The notes beneath the pieces were generated by a model. It did not search any database. It was not told where the DNA came from and was given only the letters and a program-made list of their open reading frames with translations. A DNA stretch of 64,000 nucleotides from an uncultured Clostridia bacterium (GTDB lineage Bacteria; Bacillota; Clostridia; TANB77; CAG-508), in contig CALXHG010000008.1 in assembly GCA_944388045.1 (NCBI GenBank), forward strand, positions 26,432 through 90,431, written 5' to 3'. This document shows, piece after piece, positions 35,708-44,148 of this stretch; within the stretch, counting starts at the first letter, position 1, and every line of letters starts with the position of its first letter. A program made the position numbers and the translations under genes.

Positions 35708-37096
35708 ATGACTAATTTAACAATTAAAGATTTATACAAAGATACAAAATGTTATGATAACAAAGAGGTTATTATTGAAGGATGGGTAAAAACTATTAGA
35801 GATTCAAAAACATTTGGATTTATTGAATTAAATGATGGTTCATTTTTTAAAAATGTTCAAATCGTTTTTAATGATAATTTATCTAATTTTGAAAATATCA
35901 CAAAATTAACTATTAGTTCAACAATCAAAGTTACTGGAAAGGTTATAATTACTGAAAATGCAAAACAACCTTTTGAAATACAAGCAACTTCTATAGAAAT
36001 AGAGGCACTATCACCTACAGATTATCCTCTTCAAAAGAAAAGACATTCTTTTGAATATTTAAGAACAATTGCACATTTACGTCCTAGAACAAATACATTT
36101 AATGCAGTTTTTAGAATTAGAAGTGTTACTGCATTTGCTATTCATCAATATTTTCAAGAAAGAGGTTATGTATATGTACATTCACCTATTATAACTTGTG
36201 CAGATTGTGAAGGCTCTGCAGAAATGTTTAAACTAACAACTTTTAATTTAGATGAAGAATTACCAAAAAAAGATGGAAAAGTTGACTTTTCTGAAGATTT
36301 ATTCGGAAAAAAAGCTTATATTACAGGTTCTGGACAATTACATGGAGAAACTTTTGCATCTGCTTTTGGAAAAATTTACACTTTTGGTCCTACATTAAGA
36401 AGTGAAAATTCTAATACTAAAACACATGCAAATGAATTTTGGATGATTGAACCAGAAATATCTTTTTGTGATTTAAATGAATTAATGGATATTGAAGAAG
36501 ATTGTTTAAAATATATTGTAAAAACTGTTATGGAAAAATGTCCAGAAGAAATTGATTTTTGTGATAATTTTATAGAAAAAGGATTAAAACAAAAATTAAA
36601 TAAATTATTAGAATCTGAGTTTGTTAGAATTGACCATAAAGATGTTATTGATATTCTAAAAAAAGCAGATAGAACTTGGGAATTTGAACCTGAATATGGT
36701 GAAGATTTAGCCAAAGAACATGAAAAATATATTACAGAATATTTTAATGGTCCAGTTTTTGTTAAAAATTGGCCAAAAGATATAAAATCTTATTATATGA
36801 AATTAAATCCTGATGGAAAAACCGTTGCTGGTGTTGATTTAGAGGTTCCTGGTGCTGGTGAAATTATGGGTGGTTCTCAAAGGGAAGAAGATTATGATAA
36901 ACTTGTAGCTCGTATGAAGGAAATGGGAATTGAACAAGAACCTTTATATTGGTATTTAGATTTGCGTAAATATGGTACAAATATTCATTCTGGGTTTGGT
37001 CTAGGTTTTGAAAGATTACTTATGTATATTACTGGTATAGAAAATATTAGAGATGTTATTCCATTTCCTAGAACTCCAAATAATTGTGATTTTTAA
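35708..37096 (+). CDS. asnS: Asparaginyl-tRNA synthetase
   Basis: This class IIb synthetase charges tRNA-Asn. The OB-fold anticodon domain occupies residues 1-105 (VIIEGWVKTIRDSKTFGFIELNDG). Motif 1 is around HLRPRTNTFNAVFRIRS. Motif 2 is in GPTLRSENSNTKTHANEFWMIEPE. Motif 3 is GFGLGFERLLMYITG, and the protein ends IRDVIPFPRTPNNCDF. 462 aa is standard. The Asn-type rather than Asp-type assignment rests on the PNNCDF ending and the motif 2 context. AGAGGGA lies before the ATG. Confidence 0.95.
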   Translation: MTNLTIKDLYKDTKCYDNKEVIIEGWVKTIRDSKTFGFIELNDGSFFKNVQIVFNDNLSNFENITKLTISSTIKVTGKVIITENAKQPFEIQATSIEIEALSPTDYPLQKKRHSFEYLRTIAHLRPRTNTFNAVFRIRSVTAFAIHQYFQERGYVYVHSPIITCADCEGSAEMFKLTTFNLDEELPKKDGKVDFSEDLFGKKAYITGSGQLHGETFASAFGKIYTFGPTLRSENSNTKTHANEFWMIEPEISFCDLNELMDIEEDCLKYIVKTVMEKCPEEIDFCDNFIEKGLKQKLNKLLESEFVRIDHKDVIDILKKADRTWEFEPEYGEDLAKEHEKYITEYFNGPVFVKNWPKDIKSYYMKLNPDGKTVAGVDLEVPGAGEIMGGSQREEDYDKLVARMKEMGIEQEPLYWYLDLRKYGTNIHSGFGLGFERLLMYITGIENIRDVIPFPRTPNNCDF

Positions 37097-37129
37097 CATT
37101 TCTTATAATAAAAACTTAATTTTTCTTTT

Positions 37130-37196
37130 GAAAATAAAATTTTTATATTTAAGATTTTGCTTTAAGTTGTATAATATAAAGTTTCATATTGTGTCC
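37130..37196. repeat. Dispersed repeat R2, copy at 37 kb
   Basis: It contains AAAATTTTTATATTTAAG, AAAGTTTCATATTGTGTCC and TATTCAATAA, matching 26150-26235 closely and 28217-28277 more weakly. It lies downstream of asnS. Confidence 0.55.
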
Positions 37197-37214
37197 TATT
37201 CAATAACAAATATC

Positions 37215-37269
37215 AGTGAAGACAAAGATTATTTATATGGTTTTAGTACCAAAAATCTTCGTCTTCACT
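37215..37269. terminator. Hairpin between convergent asnS and 158-aa gene
   Basis: AGTGAAGAC and GTCTTCACT pair, continued by AAGATT with AATCTT, with one mismatch in 16. T-rich sequence follows on the plus strand. Confidence 0.7.
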
Positions 37270-37275
37270 ATATTA

Positions 37276-37752
37276 TTATCTATATCTTCTACATGAATTA
37301 CATGTTGAATTATTATTTTGTGTGCAAGTTATATTATCACCATTTATTTTTGCAATTATTTCCCCATCACTATTCAAAATAGTTAATCTTTGTGATGAAT
37401 TGCAATTACTATTAGCTGTATTTATACAATTATTTAAATTTGAACTAATATTATTTACGCCATTATTATCATTACAATTATTTCTACCTCTTTCACCCAT
37501 TCTTAAGCAATTGTTATTTCTAAAAAAGTTGCATTGTGAAAGTAAACAGTCTAATAAAGCTGATATAAAAGCTATTACAGCTAAAACTAATGCTAATATT
37601 ATAAAAAATGTATTATTAGTTATTGCTGATATTAATAATAATACAGAAAAAACTATTAGTCCGACTAATATTGGACTATGTATTAATCTCTGCAAAAATA
37701 TTCCAAATATTATAGATATCAATATAACAGAAAAAATCAAAAATAAATTCAT
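37276..37752 (-). CDS. Small membrane protein with Asn/Cys-rich tail
   Basis: This 158-aa protein has two to three hydrophobic helices in residues 1-70 (IFSVILISIIFGIFLQRLIHS, LVGLIVFSVLLLISAI, FFIILALVLAVIAFISALLD). They resemble short Bacillota membrane proteins of the YbeF/DUF2651 kind, an uncertain match. The tail (75-158) is rich in Asn and Cys (nine cysteines) with a short beta segment, LTILNSDGEIIAKINGD. The opposite-strand frame is rejected. Leader element copy B precedes it. Its Shine-Dalgarno is followed first by a 7-codon ORF lying in a 20-bp perfect palindrome (37764-37783), then by the real ATG. Confidence 0.7.
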   Translation of the reverse strand: MNLFLIFSVILISIIFGIFLQRLIHSPILVGLIVFSVLLLISAITNNTFFIILALVLAVIAFISALLDCLLSQCNFFRNNNCLRMGERGRNNCNDNNGVNNISSNLNNCINTANSNCNSSQRLTILNSDGEIIAKINGDNITCTQNNNSTCNSCRRYR

Positions 37753-37763
37753 AAAACTTTTAA

Positions 37764-37783
37764 ATGTATATTATAATATACAT
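37764..37783 (-). promoter_or_regulatory. Perfect 20-bp palindrome with a 7-codon leader ORF
   Basis: ATGTATATTATAATATACAT follows AAAAGGAG with a 3-nt gap. Translated on the minus strand it begins a short ORF (MYIIIYI) that stops at 37760, 8 nt before the main start. As RNA the palindrome can form a hairpin between the ribosome binding site and the main ATG. Confidence 0.5.
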
Positions 37784-37799
37784 TTACTCCTTTTATAAC

Positions 37800-37833
37800 A
37801 TATTTAGGTTTTTTTATGGTTACCTATAAACCT
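37800..37833 (-). promoter_or_regulatory. Leader element L1, copy B (upstream of 158-aa gene)
   Basis: AGGTTTATAGG, 14 nt, CCTAAATAT on the minus strand. TAGGT pairs with ACCTA and GGTT with AACC. AAGGAG follows 12 nt after CCTA. Confidence 0.6.
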
Positions 37834-37902
37834 TTATAATTAATAAAACTATTTTTATAGATTTATAATCTCTTTTATTGAAATGTTATAAACTTATAAG
37901 AT

Positions 37903-37968
37903 AGAACAATAGCGGACATTTTTAGACATTTTATATGTTCATAACATTTTAAAGTCCGCTATTGTTCT
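37903..37968. repeat. Dispersed palindromic element P1, copy 2
   Basis: Perfect 15-bp terminal stems, AGAACAATAGCGGAC and its complement, enclose a 36-nt AT-rich interior. It is nearly the same as 26002-26067. It lies downstream of truA and could end that transcript. Confidence 0.8.
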
Positions 37969-38038
37969 TTTCTATTATATTTTATGAATTTATATTTAAT
38001 TTGTTACCATTATAAAAATACTTTATTTAAATTAATTC

Positions 38039-38776
38039 TTAGACATATTCAACATTAACTAAATACAAGCCATTTGGTGGCAATGTTTTTCCTGCATTTT
38101 CTCTTTTTCCTTCTTTAATAATATCTTCTATTTTTGAAGGCTCAATCTTTTCTAAACCAACTTCAACAAGAGTTCCTGCAATAATTCTTACCATATTATA
38201 TAAAAAGCCATTTCCTGTTAGTTCTATAATAATTCTATCATCTTTTTCATATATTTTTGTATTATATATGATTCTAACACTGTTTTTATTACTTGTTCCA
38301 CTTGCTTTAAAAGCTTTGAAATCATGTTCACCTTCAAAATATTTTATTGCTTTTTTCATTTTTTCAATATTTAATTTTTGCGGAATATGTGTTTCTAAAT
38401 ATCTATAAATTGCAGTTCCATATGGCGAATTATTTATTATGTATCTGTATGTTTTTCTTTTACAATTTAATCTGCTATGAAAGCGTTCATCAACTTCTTC
38501 TGCTTTTTTTATAATGATTGATTTTTTTAAATTAGAATTAATTGCTATAGCAAATTTTTCTATTGGTATTTCTGAGTTTGTTTTAAAATTAGCAACTTGA
38601 CCTAATGCATGTACACCTGCATCTGTTCTTCCAGATGCATTAAGTTCTACTTCTTCTCCTGTTATATTTTTTATTGCCTGTTCTATTGTTCCTTGTATAT
38701 TTAATTTATTAGGCTGTTTTTGCCATCCGTTAAAGTCTTTTCCGTCATATTCTATTGTTAATTTTATATTTCTCAT
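38039..38776 (-). CDS. truA: tRNA pseudouridine synthase A
   Basis: TruA converts U38-40 of tRNA anticodon arms to pseudouridine. The catalytic Asp is in SGRTDAGVHALGQVANF (near residue 52). Other family motifs are RKTYRYIINN, FKAFKASG and TGNGFLYNMVRIIAGTLVEVG. The length of 245 aa is typical. It is downstream of cdaA in the same direction. Confidence 0.95.
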   Translation of the reverse strand: MRNIKLTIEYDGKDFNGWQKQPNKLNIQGTIEQAIKNITGEEVELNASGRTDAGVHALGQVANFKTNSEIPIEKFAIAINSNLKKSIIIKKAEEVDERFHSRLNCKRKTYRYIINNSPYGTAIYRYLETHIPQKLNIEKMKKAIKYFEGEHDFKAFKASGTSNKNSVRIIYNTKIYEKDDRIIIELTGNGFLYNMVRIIAGTLVEVGLEKIEPSKIEDIIKEGKRENAGKTLPPNGLYLVNVEYV

Positions 38777-38821
38777 TTTTTATTCTCCATTTTTTATTTA
38801 TTATTTTTTTCAATTTGATTA

Positions 38822-38847
38822 TAGCTGGTATCAACAAATACCAGCTA
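38822..38847. terminator. Hairpin between cdaA and truA
   Basis: TAGCTGGTAT pairs with ATACCAGCTA across a 6-nt loop. The T-run follows on the plus strand only, so its use as a terminator for the minus-strand cdaA is uncertain. Confidence 0.55.
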
Positions 38848-38872
38848 CTATTTTTTATCTATATTATAAAAA

Positions 38873-39796
38873 TTATTTTCTTTTAAGTTTATCAAAAAAT
38901 TTCTTAATTTTATCAATTAATTTTGTTCCTTTATTTCTTGATTCTTCAATATTTGCAAATCTTTTTGTTACAATATTACTTATTAAAATCTTTTTTAATA
39001 CATCTTCTCTAACATCAGCAATTAATGTTCCATCTTTTGCAACAGATACTTTTCCTGTTTCTTCAGAAACTATTATAGCTAATGCATCTGATTCTTTAGA
39101 AATTCCTATTCCAGCTCTATGTCTTGTTCCTAATTCTTTAGCTATGTCTTGGTCACTTGCTAATGGCAACATGCAGGCAGCTGCTGCAATTTTATTTTCA
39201 CTTATTACTACTGCTCCATCATGTAAAGGGGTATTAGGAACAAATATATTTACAATTAATTGTGGGGACACTTCTGCATCCATTGGAATTCCTGTTGCAA
39301 TTATGTCATTAATCTTAATGTCTCTTTCCATTACAATTAACGCTCCTGTATGGCTTTTTGCAAGTTCAAAAACAGCAATAACAACTTTGTAAATGTCTTC
39401 TTTTGTTCTTGTAACAATATCTTTATCAAAACCAAAAAATCTTGAAAATTTATTTGTTCCACCTAATTGTTCTAATGCTCTTCTTATTTCTGGCTGGAAT
39501 ATTATAATTATTAATATTACTCCCCAATCCATTATCATTGATAAAATAAAATTCAATATATATAAATTAAGTACTTTGCTTAATAAAGTTGCAATTACTA
39601 AAAAAGTTATTCCTTTTATCAACTGCCAAGCTCTAGAGCCTTTTACTATTTTTATTAATTCATAAGCTAATAACAAAACTATAGTTATATCTATTATTAC
39701 AGATACTAATTTTATTGGATATTCTTGTAAGCTTTGTATATAAGATAAAATATTTTGTTCATAAAATGTATGCACTATTTCTCCTAAATTTAACAT
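38873..39796 (-). CDS. cdaA: Diadenylate cyclase CdaA
   Basis: CdaA makes cyclic di-AMP from two ATP, a signal for potassium balance and wall homeostasis. Three N-terminal helices (about residues 28-105) are followed by the DAC domain with the catalytic DGAVVI and GTRHRAGIG motifs. The C-terminal stretch is basic (IDKIKKFFDKLKRK). The length of 307 aa is slightly over the usual 270-280. Usually cdaA is followed by cdaR and glmM; here truA comes next and neither partner is in the window. Confidence 0.94.
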   Translation of the reverse strand: MLNLGEIVHTFYEQNILSYIQSLQEYPIKLVSVIIDITIVLLLAYELIKIVKGSRAWQLIKGITFLVIATLLSKVLNLYILNFILSMIMDWGVILIIIIFQPEIRRALEQLGGTNKFSRFFGFDKDIVTRTKEDIYKVVIAVFELAKSHTGALIVMERDIKINDIIATGIPMDAEVSPQLIVNIFVPNTPLHDGAVVISENKIAAAACMLPLASDQDIAKELGTRHRAGIGISKESDALAIIVSEETGKVSVAKDGTLIADVREDVLKKILISNIVTKRFANIEESRNKGTKLIDKIKKFFDKLKRK

Positions 39797-39833
39797 TTTT
39801 TCTCCATTCTTTTTTACAAATAATCTATATTAA

Positions 39834-39980
39834 CTAATTTTGAAAGTTAGATACTAAATAATATATAAAAGTAGAACATGAAGGTATTATAATTAGTGCT
39901 AATACTATAACAGCCATAACTTTTGTTAATATCTTTTTTTTATCTATCTTTTTCATCTTATTTTCTTTGTTTTTCATCAT
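39834..39980 (-). CDS. 48-aa single-pass membrane protein
   Basis: A short ORF begins with two Met codons (39980 and 39977) after AAGGGA at good distance. The protein has a strongly basic N-terminus (KNKENKMKKIDKKKILTK), then one hydrophobic helix (VMAVIVLALIIIPSCSTFIYYLV). It resembles the many short Bacillota membrane peptides of DUF4044 type, but I cannot assign it. Leader element copy C lies directly upstream, the same arrangement as for ptsH and the 158-aa gene, which supports it being translated. Confidence 0.6.
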   Translation of the reverse strand: MMKNKENKMKKIDKKKILTKVMAVIVLALIIIPSCSTFIYYLVSNFQN

Positions 39981-39999
39981 TTTTCGTCCCTTATATAAT

Positions 40000-40036
40000 A
40001 TATTTAGGTTTTTAAAAAGGGTTTACCTATAAACCT
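40000..40036 (-). promoter_or_regulatory. Leader element L1, copy C (upstream of 48-aa gene)
   Basis: AGGTTTATAGG, 17 nt, CCTAAATAT on the minus strand. GGTTT pairs with AAACC and TAGGT with ACCTA. AAGGG follows 12 nt after CCTA. Confidence 0.6.
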
Positions 40037-40107
40037 GTTTTTTATTGTATTTTTATATACATAATTATTATAACAGAAGTATTTAGAAAAATCAAAGTTT
40101 TTTTGAA

Positions 40108-41364
40108 TTAAATTTTCCAAATTTCAAGAACTTTACTTTTTGCATATTCAATAATATCTTCTTTATTTGTATGCAAATATGCTAATACTTCATTTTCTTT
40201 TACATAATCTCCTGTTTTTTTGTTTAATATTATTCCTGCATTTTTATCTATTTCATCTTCTTTTCTTATTCTACCAGCTCCTAATATACAAGCTAATTTT
40301 CCTACTTCTTCTGCATCTAAATCTTTTATTATTCCATTTGTTTTACTCTTCACTGGTATAATAAATTGAGCATTTTCAAATTTACTGGTATCATTTATAT
40401 ATGAAATATCTCCACCTTGGTTTTGTACCATTTGAAGTAACTTATCATATGCCTTACCATTTATAATATTTTCAATAATCATGTCTTTATTTTTTTCTAA
40501 ATCTTGTCCTTTATCTGCAAGTTTTATTATATTTGCACCTAATTCAAATACAACATCTTTCAAATCTTTAGGCATAAATCCTTTTAAGAAATTTATTGCT
40601 TCTTTAACTTCTAATGAATTTCCAACTGCCATTCCAAGAGGCTCATTCATTGGGGTAAAAATACATACAACTTCTATCCCTGCTAAATTTCCTATTTTAG
40701 TCATTAGCTCTGCTAATTTTTGTGCCTCTTCTTGTGTTTTCATAAATGCACCTTTTCCAACAGTTACATCTAAAACAATTTTATTAGCTCCACCTGCAAT
40801 CTTTTTACTCATTATACTTGATGCAATTAATGGAATACTATCAACACAGGCAATTGTATCTCTTAATGAATATATTTTTTTATCTGCTGGAGCTAAATTT
40901 AGAGTTTGCCCTATCATACTTATTCCTATTTTTTTAACATTCTCTATAAAGTCATTTATTGGTATATTTGTTCTATATCCTGGTATAGATTCTAGTTTAT
41001 CTACAGTACCTCCAGTAAAACCTAGTCCTCTACCAGACATCTTAGCAACTGGTATTCCTAATGATGCAATAATTGGCAGTAAAATTATAGACACTTTATC
41101 CCCAACTCCACCTGTACTATGTTTATCAACAATATTTTCTCCTAATTTTGATAAATCTAAAACATCTCCAGAATATGCCATTGCTATACTTAAGTCTGTT
41201 GTTTCTCTTTCATTCATTCCATTAATATATATAGCCATTATCAATGCAGAAGCTTGATAATCTGTAATTGTTCCTTTTGTATATTCTTTAACAAAATATT
41301 CTATTTCTTCTTTTGTTAATTCCTTTTTATCTCTTTTTTTTGAAATAATATCTAATATATTCAC
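40108..41364 (-). CDS. pdp: Pyrimidine-nucleoside (thymidine) phosphorylase
   Basis: The enzyme phosphorolyses uridine, thymidine and deoxyuridine in nucleoside salvage. The family signature KHSTGGVGDKVS is at residues 81-92, and SGRGLGFTGGTVDKLE follows at 110-125. IASSIMSKKIAGGANKIVLDVTVGKGAFM with phosphate- and base-binding residues is at about 180-210. 418 aa is a little short of the usual 430. Gram-positive members act on both uridine and thymidine, hence the general name. Confidence 0.93.
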   Translation of the reverse strand: MNILDIISKKRDKKELTKEEIEYFVKEYTKGTITDYQASALIMAIYINGMNERETTDLSIAMAYSGDVLDLSKLGENIVDKHSTGGVGDKVSIILLPIIASLGIPVAKMSGRGLGFTGGTVDKLESIPGYRTNIPINDFIENVKKIGISMIGQTLNLAPADKKIYSLRDTIACVDSIPLIASSIMSKKIAGGANKIVLDVTVGKGAFMKTQEEAQKLAELMTKIGNLAGIEVVCIFTPMNEPLGMAVGNSLEVKEAINFLKGFMPKDLKDVVFELGANIIKLADKGQDLEKNKDMIIENIINGKAYDKLLQMVQNQGGDISYINDTSKFENAQFIIPVKSKTNGIIKDLDAEEVGKLACILGAGRIRKEDEIDKNAGIILNKKTGDYVKENEVLAYLHTNKEDIIEYAKSKVLEIWKI

Positions 41365-41379
41365 AATCTTTCATCCTTT

Positions 41380-41904
41380 TTAAATATTTTGTATACTATC
41401 TAATGTATAGTTGTTTTGATATCCTTTTGTATTTATTACTTGTACTTTTGATGTATATTCTTCATCAGCTGTATCTAAATCTGTTGTATATCCAACTATA
41501 TAATATCCTGTATCTTCTTCACTTTTTAATTCCTTTAATCCTAGTGAAACTAGTGTATCTGTATCCAAATAATAATATTCATATCCATATTCTTGAACTC
41601 CCAAATCATTAAATATTTGCTCAATCTCTGGATTATCTGATAGCTTTTTACCAATTAAATATTGTTTTTTTAATTCTTCTATAGTTGCTGTATCATTAGG
41701 ATCTACTGTTTGTAATTCAAAATTATATTGTTCTAAATTTCCTTTAAGTGTTGCCTGTATTAGTAACATATTTGTTACTAAATCTTGTATTTTTGTTTCT
41801 GTTATAATACTATTGCCATAATACATTGTAACTGATGCAAGTACTATTAAAATAATTATCATAATTGTTAATGATATTAATGTTATTCCTTTGTTTTTTC
41901 TCAT
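41380..41904 (-). CDS. Type IV pilin-like protein
   Basis: This 174-aa protein begins MRKNKGITLISLTIMIIILIVLASVTMYY, a prepilin leader with a cleavage site after KG. In the mature start ITLIS, position 5 is Ser in place of the usual Glu. The remainder is a soluble domain with no clear family (many Glu, Asp and Tyr, a repeat of TxxDLDTADEEY). Such pseudopilin-like genes are common singly in Clostridia. No pilus assembly ATPase or prepilin peptidase is nearby. It lies between rnhB and the phosphorylase gene, 16 nt from the latter. Confidence 0.75.
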   Translation of the reverse strand: MRKNKGITLISLTIMIIILIVLASVTMYYGNSIITETKIQDLVTNMLLIQATLKGNLEQYNFELQTVDPNDTATIEELKKQYLIGKKLSDNPEIEQIFNDLGVQEYGYEYYYLDTDTLVSLGLKELKSEEDTGYYIVGYTTDLDTADEEYTSKVQVINTKGYQNNYTLDSIQNI

Positions 41905-41935
41905 ATTTTTATCCTTTCTTTTCTCATATATAATT

Positions 41936-42592
41936 TTAAATAAAATGTTTTATAAATGTTTTTCTGTGAATTGGACTTGGACCATATTCTTTTAATGCCT
42001 TAATATGTATTGATGTTCCATATCCTTTATGTGATGCAAATCCATATTGTGGATACACTTTATCCCATTCTCTCATTATTCTATCTCTTGTTACTTTTGC
42101 AATAATTGATGCTGCAGATATTGAATAACATTTTGCATCACCTTTAATTATTGATTCATATGGTACTCCTAATGTGTTTATTTTTGAAAGAGCATCTACT
42201 AAAATTATATCAGGTTTTTGTATTAATTCTTCTAATGACATAGTAAGTCCTTTTTTTGTTGCATTTAGTATATTGATTTCATCTATTTCATCTTGTCCGA
42301 TTATTCCAACTCCATAACTTATTGCTTCTTCTATTATCATATCATATAGTTTTTCTCTCTTTTTTTCTGACACTTTTTTCGAATCATTAATTCCTTCTAT
42401 CATAGAATTCTCTGGTAAAATAACACTTGCAACAACAACTGGTCCAGCAAGAGGACCTCTTCCTGCTTCATCAATACCACATATATATTTAAATCCTTTT
42501 TTTCTTAATTCGTTTTCATATTTTTTTAAAGTTATTAATCTTTCTTCTTCCTTTTCTTTCATGTTATAATAATTTTTGATTTGTCCTTTCAC
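41936..42592 (-). CDS. rnhB: Ribonuclease HII
   Basis: RNase HII removes ribonucleotides and RNA from RNA-DNA hybrids. Active-site carboxylates lie in GIDEAGRGPLAGPVV (about residue 40), and DSKKVSEKKRE follows. VDAL carries another acid, then SIIAKVTRDR and ASHKGYGTSIH. The listed start is a GTG at 42592 (218 aa) with a 36-residue charged extension. The ribosome binding site sits inside codons 2-3 and an ATG at 42562 is an alternative. Confidence 0.93.
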   Translation of the reverse strand: MKGQIKNYYNMKEKEEERLITLKKYENELRKKGFKYICGIDEAGRGPLAGPVVVASVILPENSMIEGINDSKKVSEKKREKLYDMIIEEAISYGVGIIGQDEIDEINILNATKKGLTMSLEELIQKPDIILVDALSKINTLGVPYESIIKGDAKCYSISAASIIAKVTRDRIMREWDKVYPQYGFASHKGYGTSIHIKALKEYGPSPIHRKTFIKHFI

Positions 42593-42837
42593 ATACTTAT
42601 ACTAATTTTTAATCTTTTTAAATTAATATTCATAATAATAATTATTAAATTTTTATTTTAAATATTATTTAAAGATATTTTATAATAATTTGTATAAAAT
42701 ATCAATATAATTTACTTTGCTTTCACAAAATTTTCACATTCATAATGTATTCTTATAATAATAAAAAAGCAAAATAATATTGATATTATTTTATACATAC
42801 TTATTTTGCAAAAAACATTTTTGGGGAGGTCTTATTT

Positions 42838-44082
42838 ATGGACGGAAATAATAATGGATTTGAAGTTATTTCTAGTAAAACTTTAAATTCTGATTTTAAA
42901 AAGAAAAATAATTTTAATTTTGGTAAAAACATATTTTTACCATTTGTTAGTGGTATTGTAGGATGTTCTGTGGTAATTGGAACATGTTTTGGTATTCCAA
43001 GTATTAAAGAAAAATTAATTGGAAAAACCACTTCTGTTCAAACATCAACTTCAACAGCTAATGGTACAACTACAAATCTAGTATCACTTTCAAACTTTTC
43101 TAATACGGCTGTTTTTGCAGCAAATAAAATTCTACCATCAATTGTTGGTATTGAAGTTAATTATAGTGTTACAACAAATTCATTTTTTGGATTTGGTTCA
43201 CCTCAAACTGCAACAGCAAAAGCAACAGGTTCTGGAATCATCATTAGTGAAGATGGATATATAGTTACTAATAATCATGTTGTAGATACTACTTCTACTT
43301 CATCTTATTCATATTATGAACTTTCAGAAGCAACTTCAATTAAAATAAAATTGAATAGTGAAACATATGGTAATGATGCTACTTTTGATGCAACAGTTGT
43401 TGGTCAAGATTCTCAAACTGATTTAGCTGTTTTAAAAATTGAAAAAGATGGTCTAACTCCTGCTGAATTTGCTGATTCAGACCAAGCCGTTGTTGGAGAA
43501 TTTGTAATGGCTGTTGGTAGTCCTCTTGGATTAGACACAACAGTTACTCAAGGTATTATTAGTGCTGTAAACAGACAAGTTGAATCTGATGGAGTTGTTT
43601 ATACATGTATTCAAACAGATGCTGCTATCAACTCTGGTAACAGTGGTGGTGCATTAGTAAACAGTGATGGTCAAGTTATTGGTATTAATACTTTAAAACT
43701 TTCTGGTTCAGGTGTTGAGGGTATAGGATTTGCTATTCCAATTAATTCAACTCTTGATGTTATAAATCAATTAATTGATCATAAAAAAGTTTTAAGACCT
43801 TATATTGGTATAACTGGTATTAATATTGATGAGGAACTATCTAAAAAAGAAAATTTAGAAATTGGTGTTTATGTAAAAAGTGTTGAAGATTTCTCTCCTG
43901 CAGAAAAAGCTGGTGTAAAACCTGGTGATGTTATTATAAAAGCTGATGGAAAAGATGTTGAAGATATGGATGACTTAGACGAAATTAAAAATTCTCATCA
44001 AATTGGAGAAACAATGACTCTAGTTGTTACTAGAAATGGTGAAGAACGTGAACTTACTGTAACTCTAGAAGAAACTCCTTAA
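42838..44082 (+). CDS. htrA: HtrA/DegP-type serine protease
   Basis: This membrane-anchored trypsin-like protease handles misfolded exported proteins. One N-terminal membrane helix (about residues 35-57, IFLPFVSGIVGCSVVIGTCFGI) is followed by a Ser/Thr-rich linker. The protease domain has His in VTNNHVVD, Asp in QTDLAVLKI and Ser in NSGNSGGALV. One PDZ domain occupies about 318-410 (GVYVKSVEDFSPAEKAGVKPGDVI). GGGGAGG lies just upstream of the ATG. Monocistronic, with a terminator at 44102. Confidence 0.94.
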   Translation: MDGNNNGFEVISSKTLNSDFKKKNNFNFGKNIFLPFVSGIVGCSVVIGTCFGIPSIKEKLIGKTTSVQTSTSTANGTTTNLVSLSNFSNTAVFAANKILPSIVGIEVNYSVTTNSFFGFGSPQTATAKATGSGIIISEDGYIVTNNHVVDTTSTSSYSYYELSEATSIKIKLNSETYGNDATFDATVVGQDSQTDLAVLKIEKDGLTPAEFADSDQAVVGEFVMAVGSPLGLDTTVTQGIISAVNRQVESDGVVYTCIQTDAAINSGNSGGALVNSDGQVIGINTLKLSGSGVEGIGFAIPINSTLDVINQLIDHKKVLRPYIGITGINIDEELSKKENLEIGVYVKSVEDFSPAEKAGVKPGDVIIKADGKDVEDMDDLDEIKNSHQIGETMTLVVTRNGEERELTVTLEETP

Positions 44083-44101
44083 TTATATGTTATTTAAATT
44101 A

Positions 44102-44148
44102 AGCTAGTATTGAATTAAGCCTTTAATTCAATACTAGCTATACTTTTT
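44102..44148 (+). terminator. Terminator of htrA
   Basis: A 17-bp perfect stem (AGCTAGTATTGAATTAA and complement) with a 4-nt loop is followed by TACTTTTT. Confidence 0.9.

Noticed and set aside
37322..37798. Plus-strand 158-aa ORF opposite the small membrane protein
   Set aside because: There is no ribosome binding site; the minus-strand frame has proper membrane helices and the leader element.
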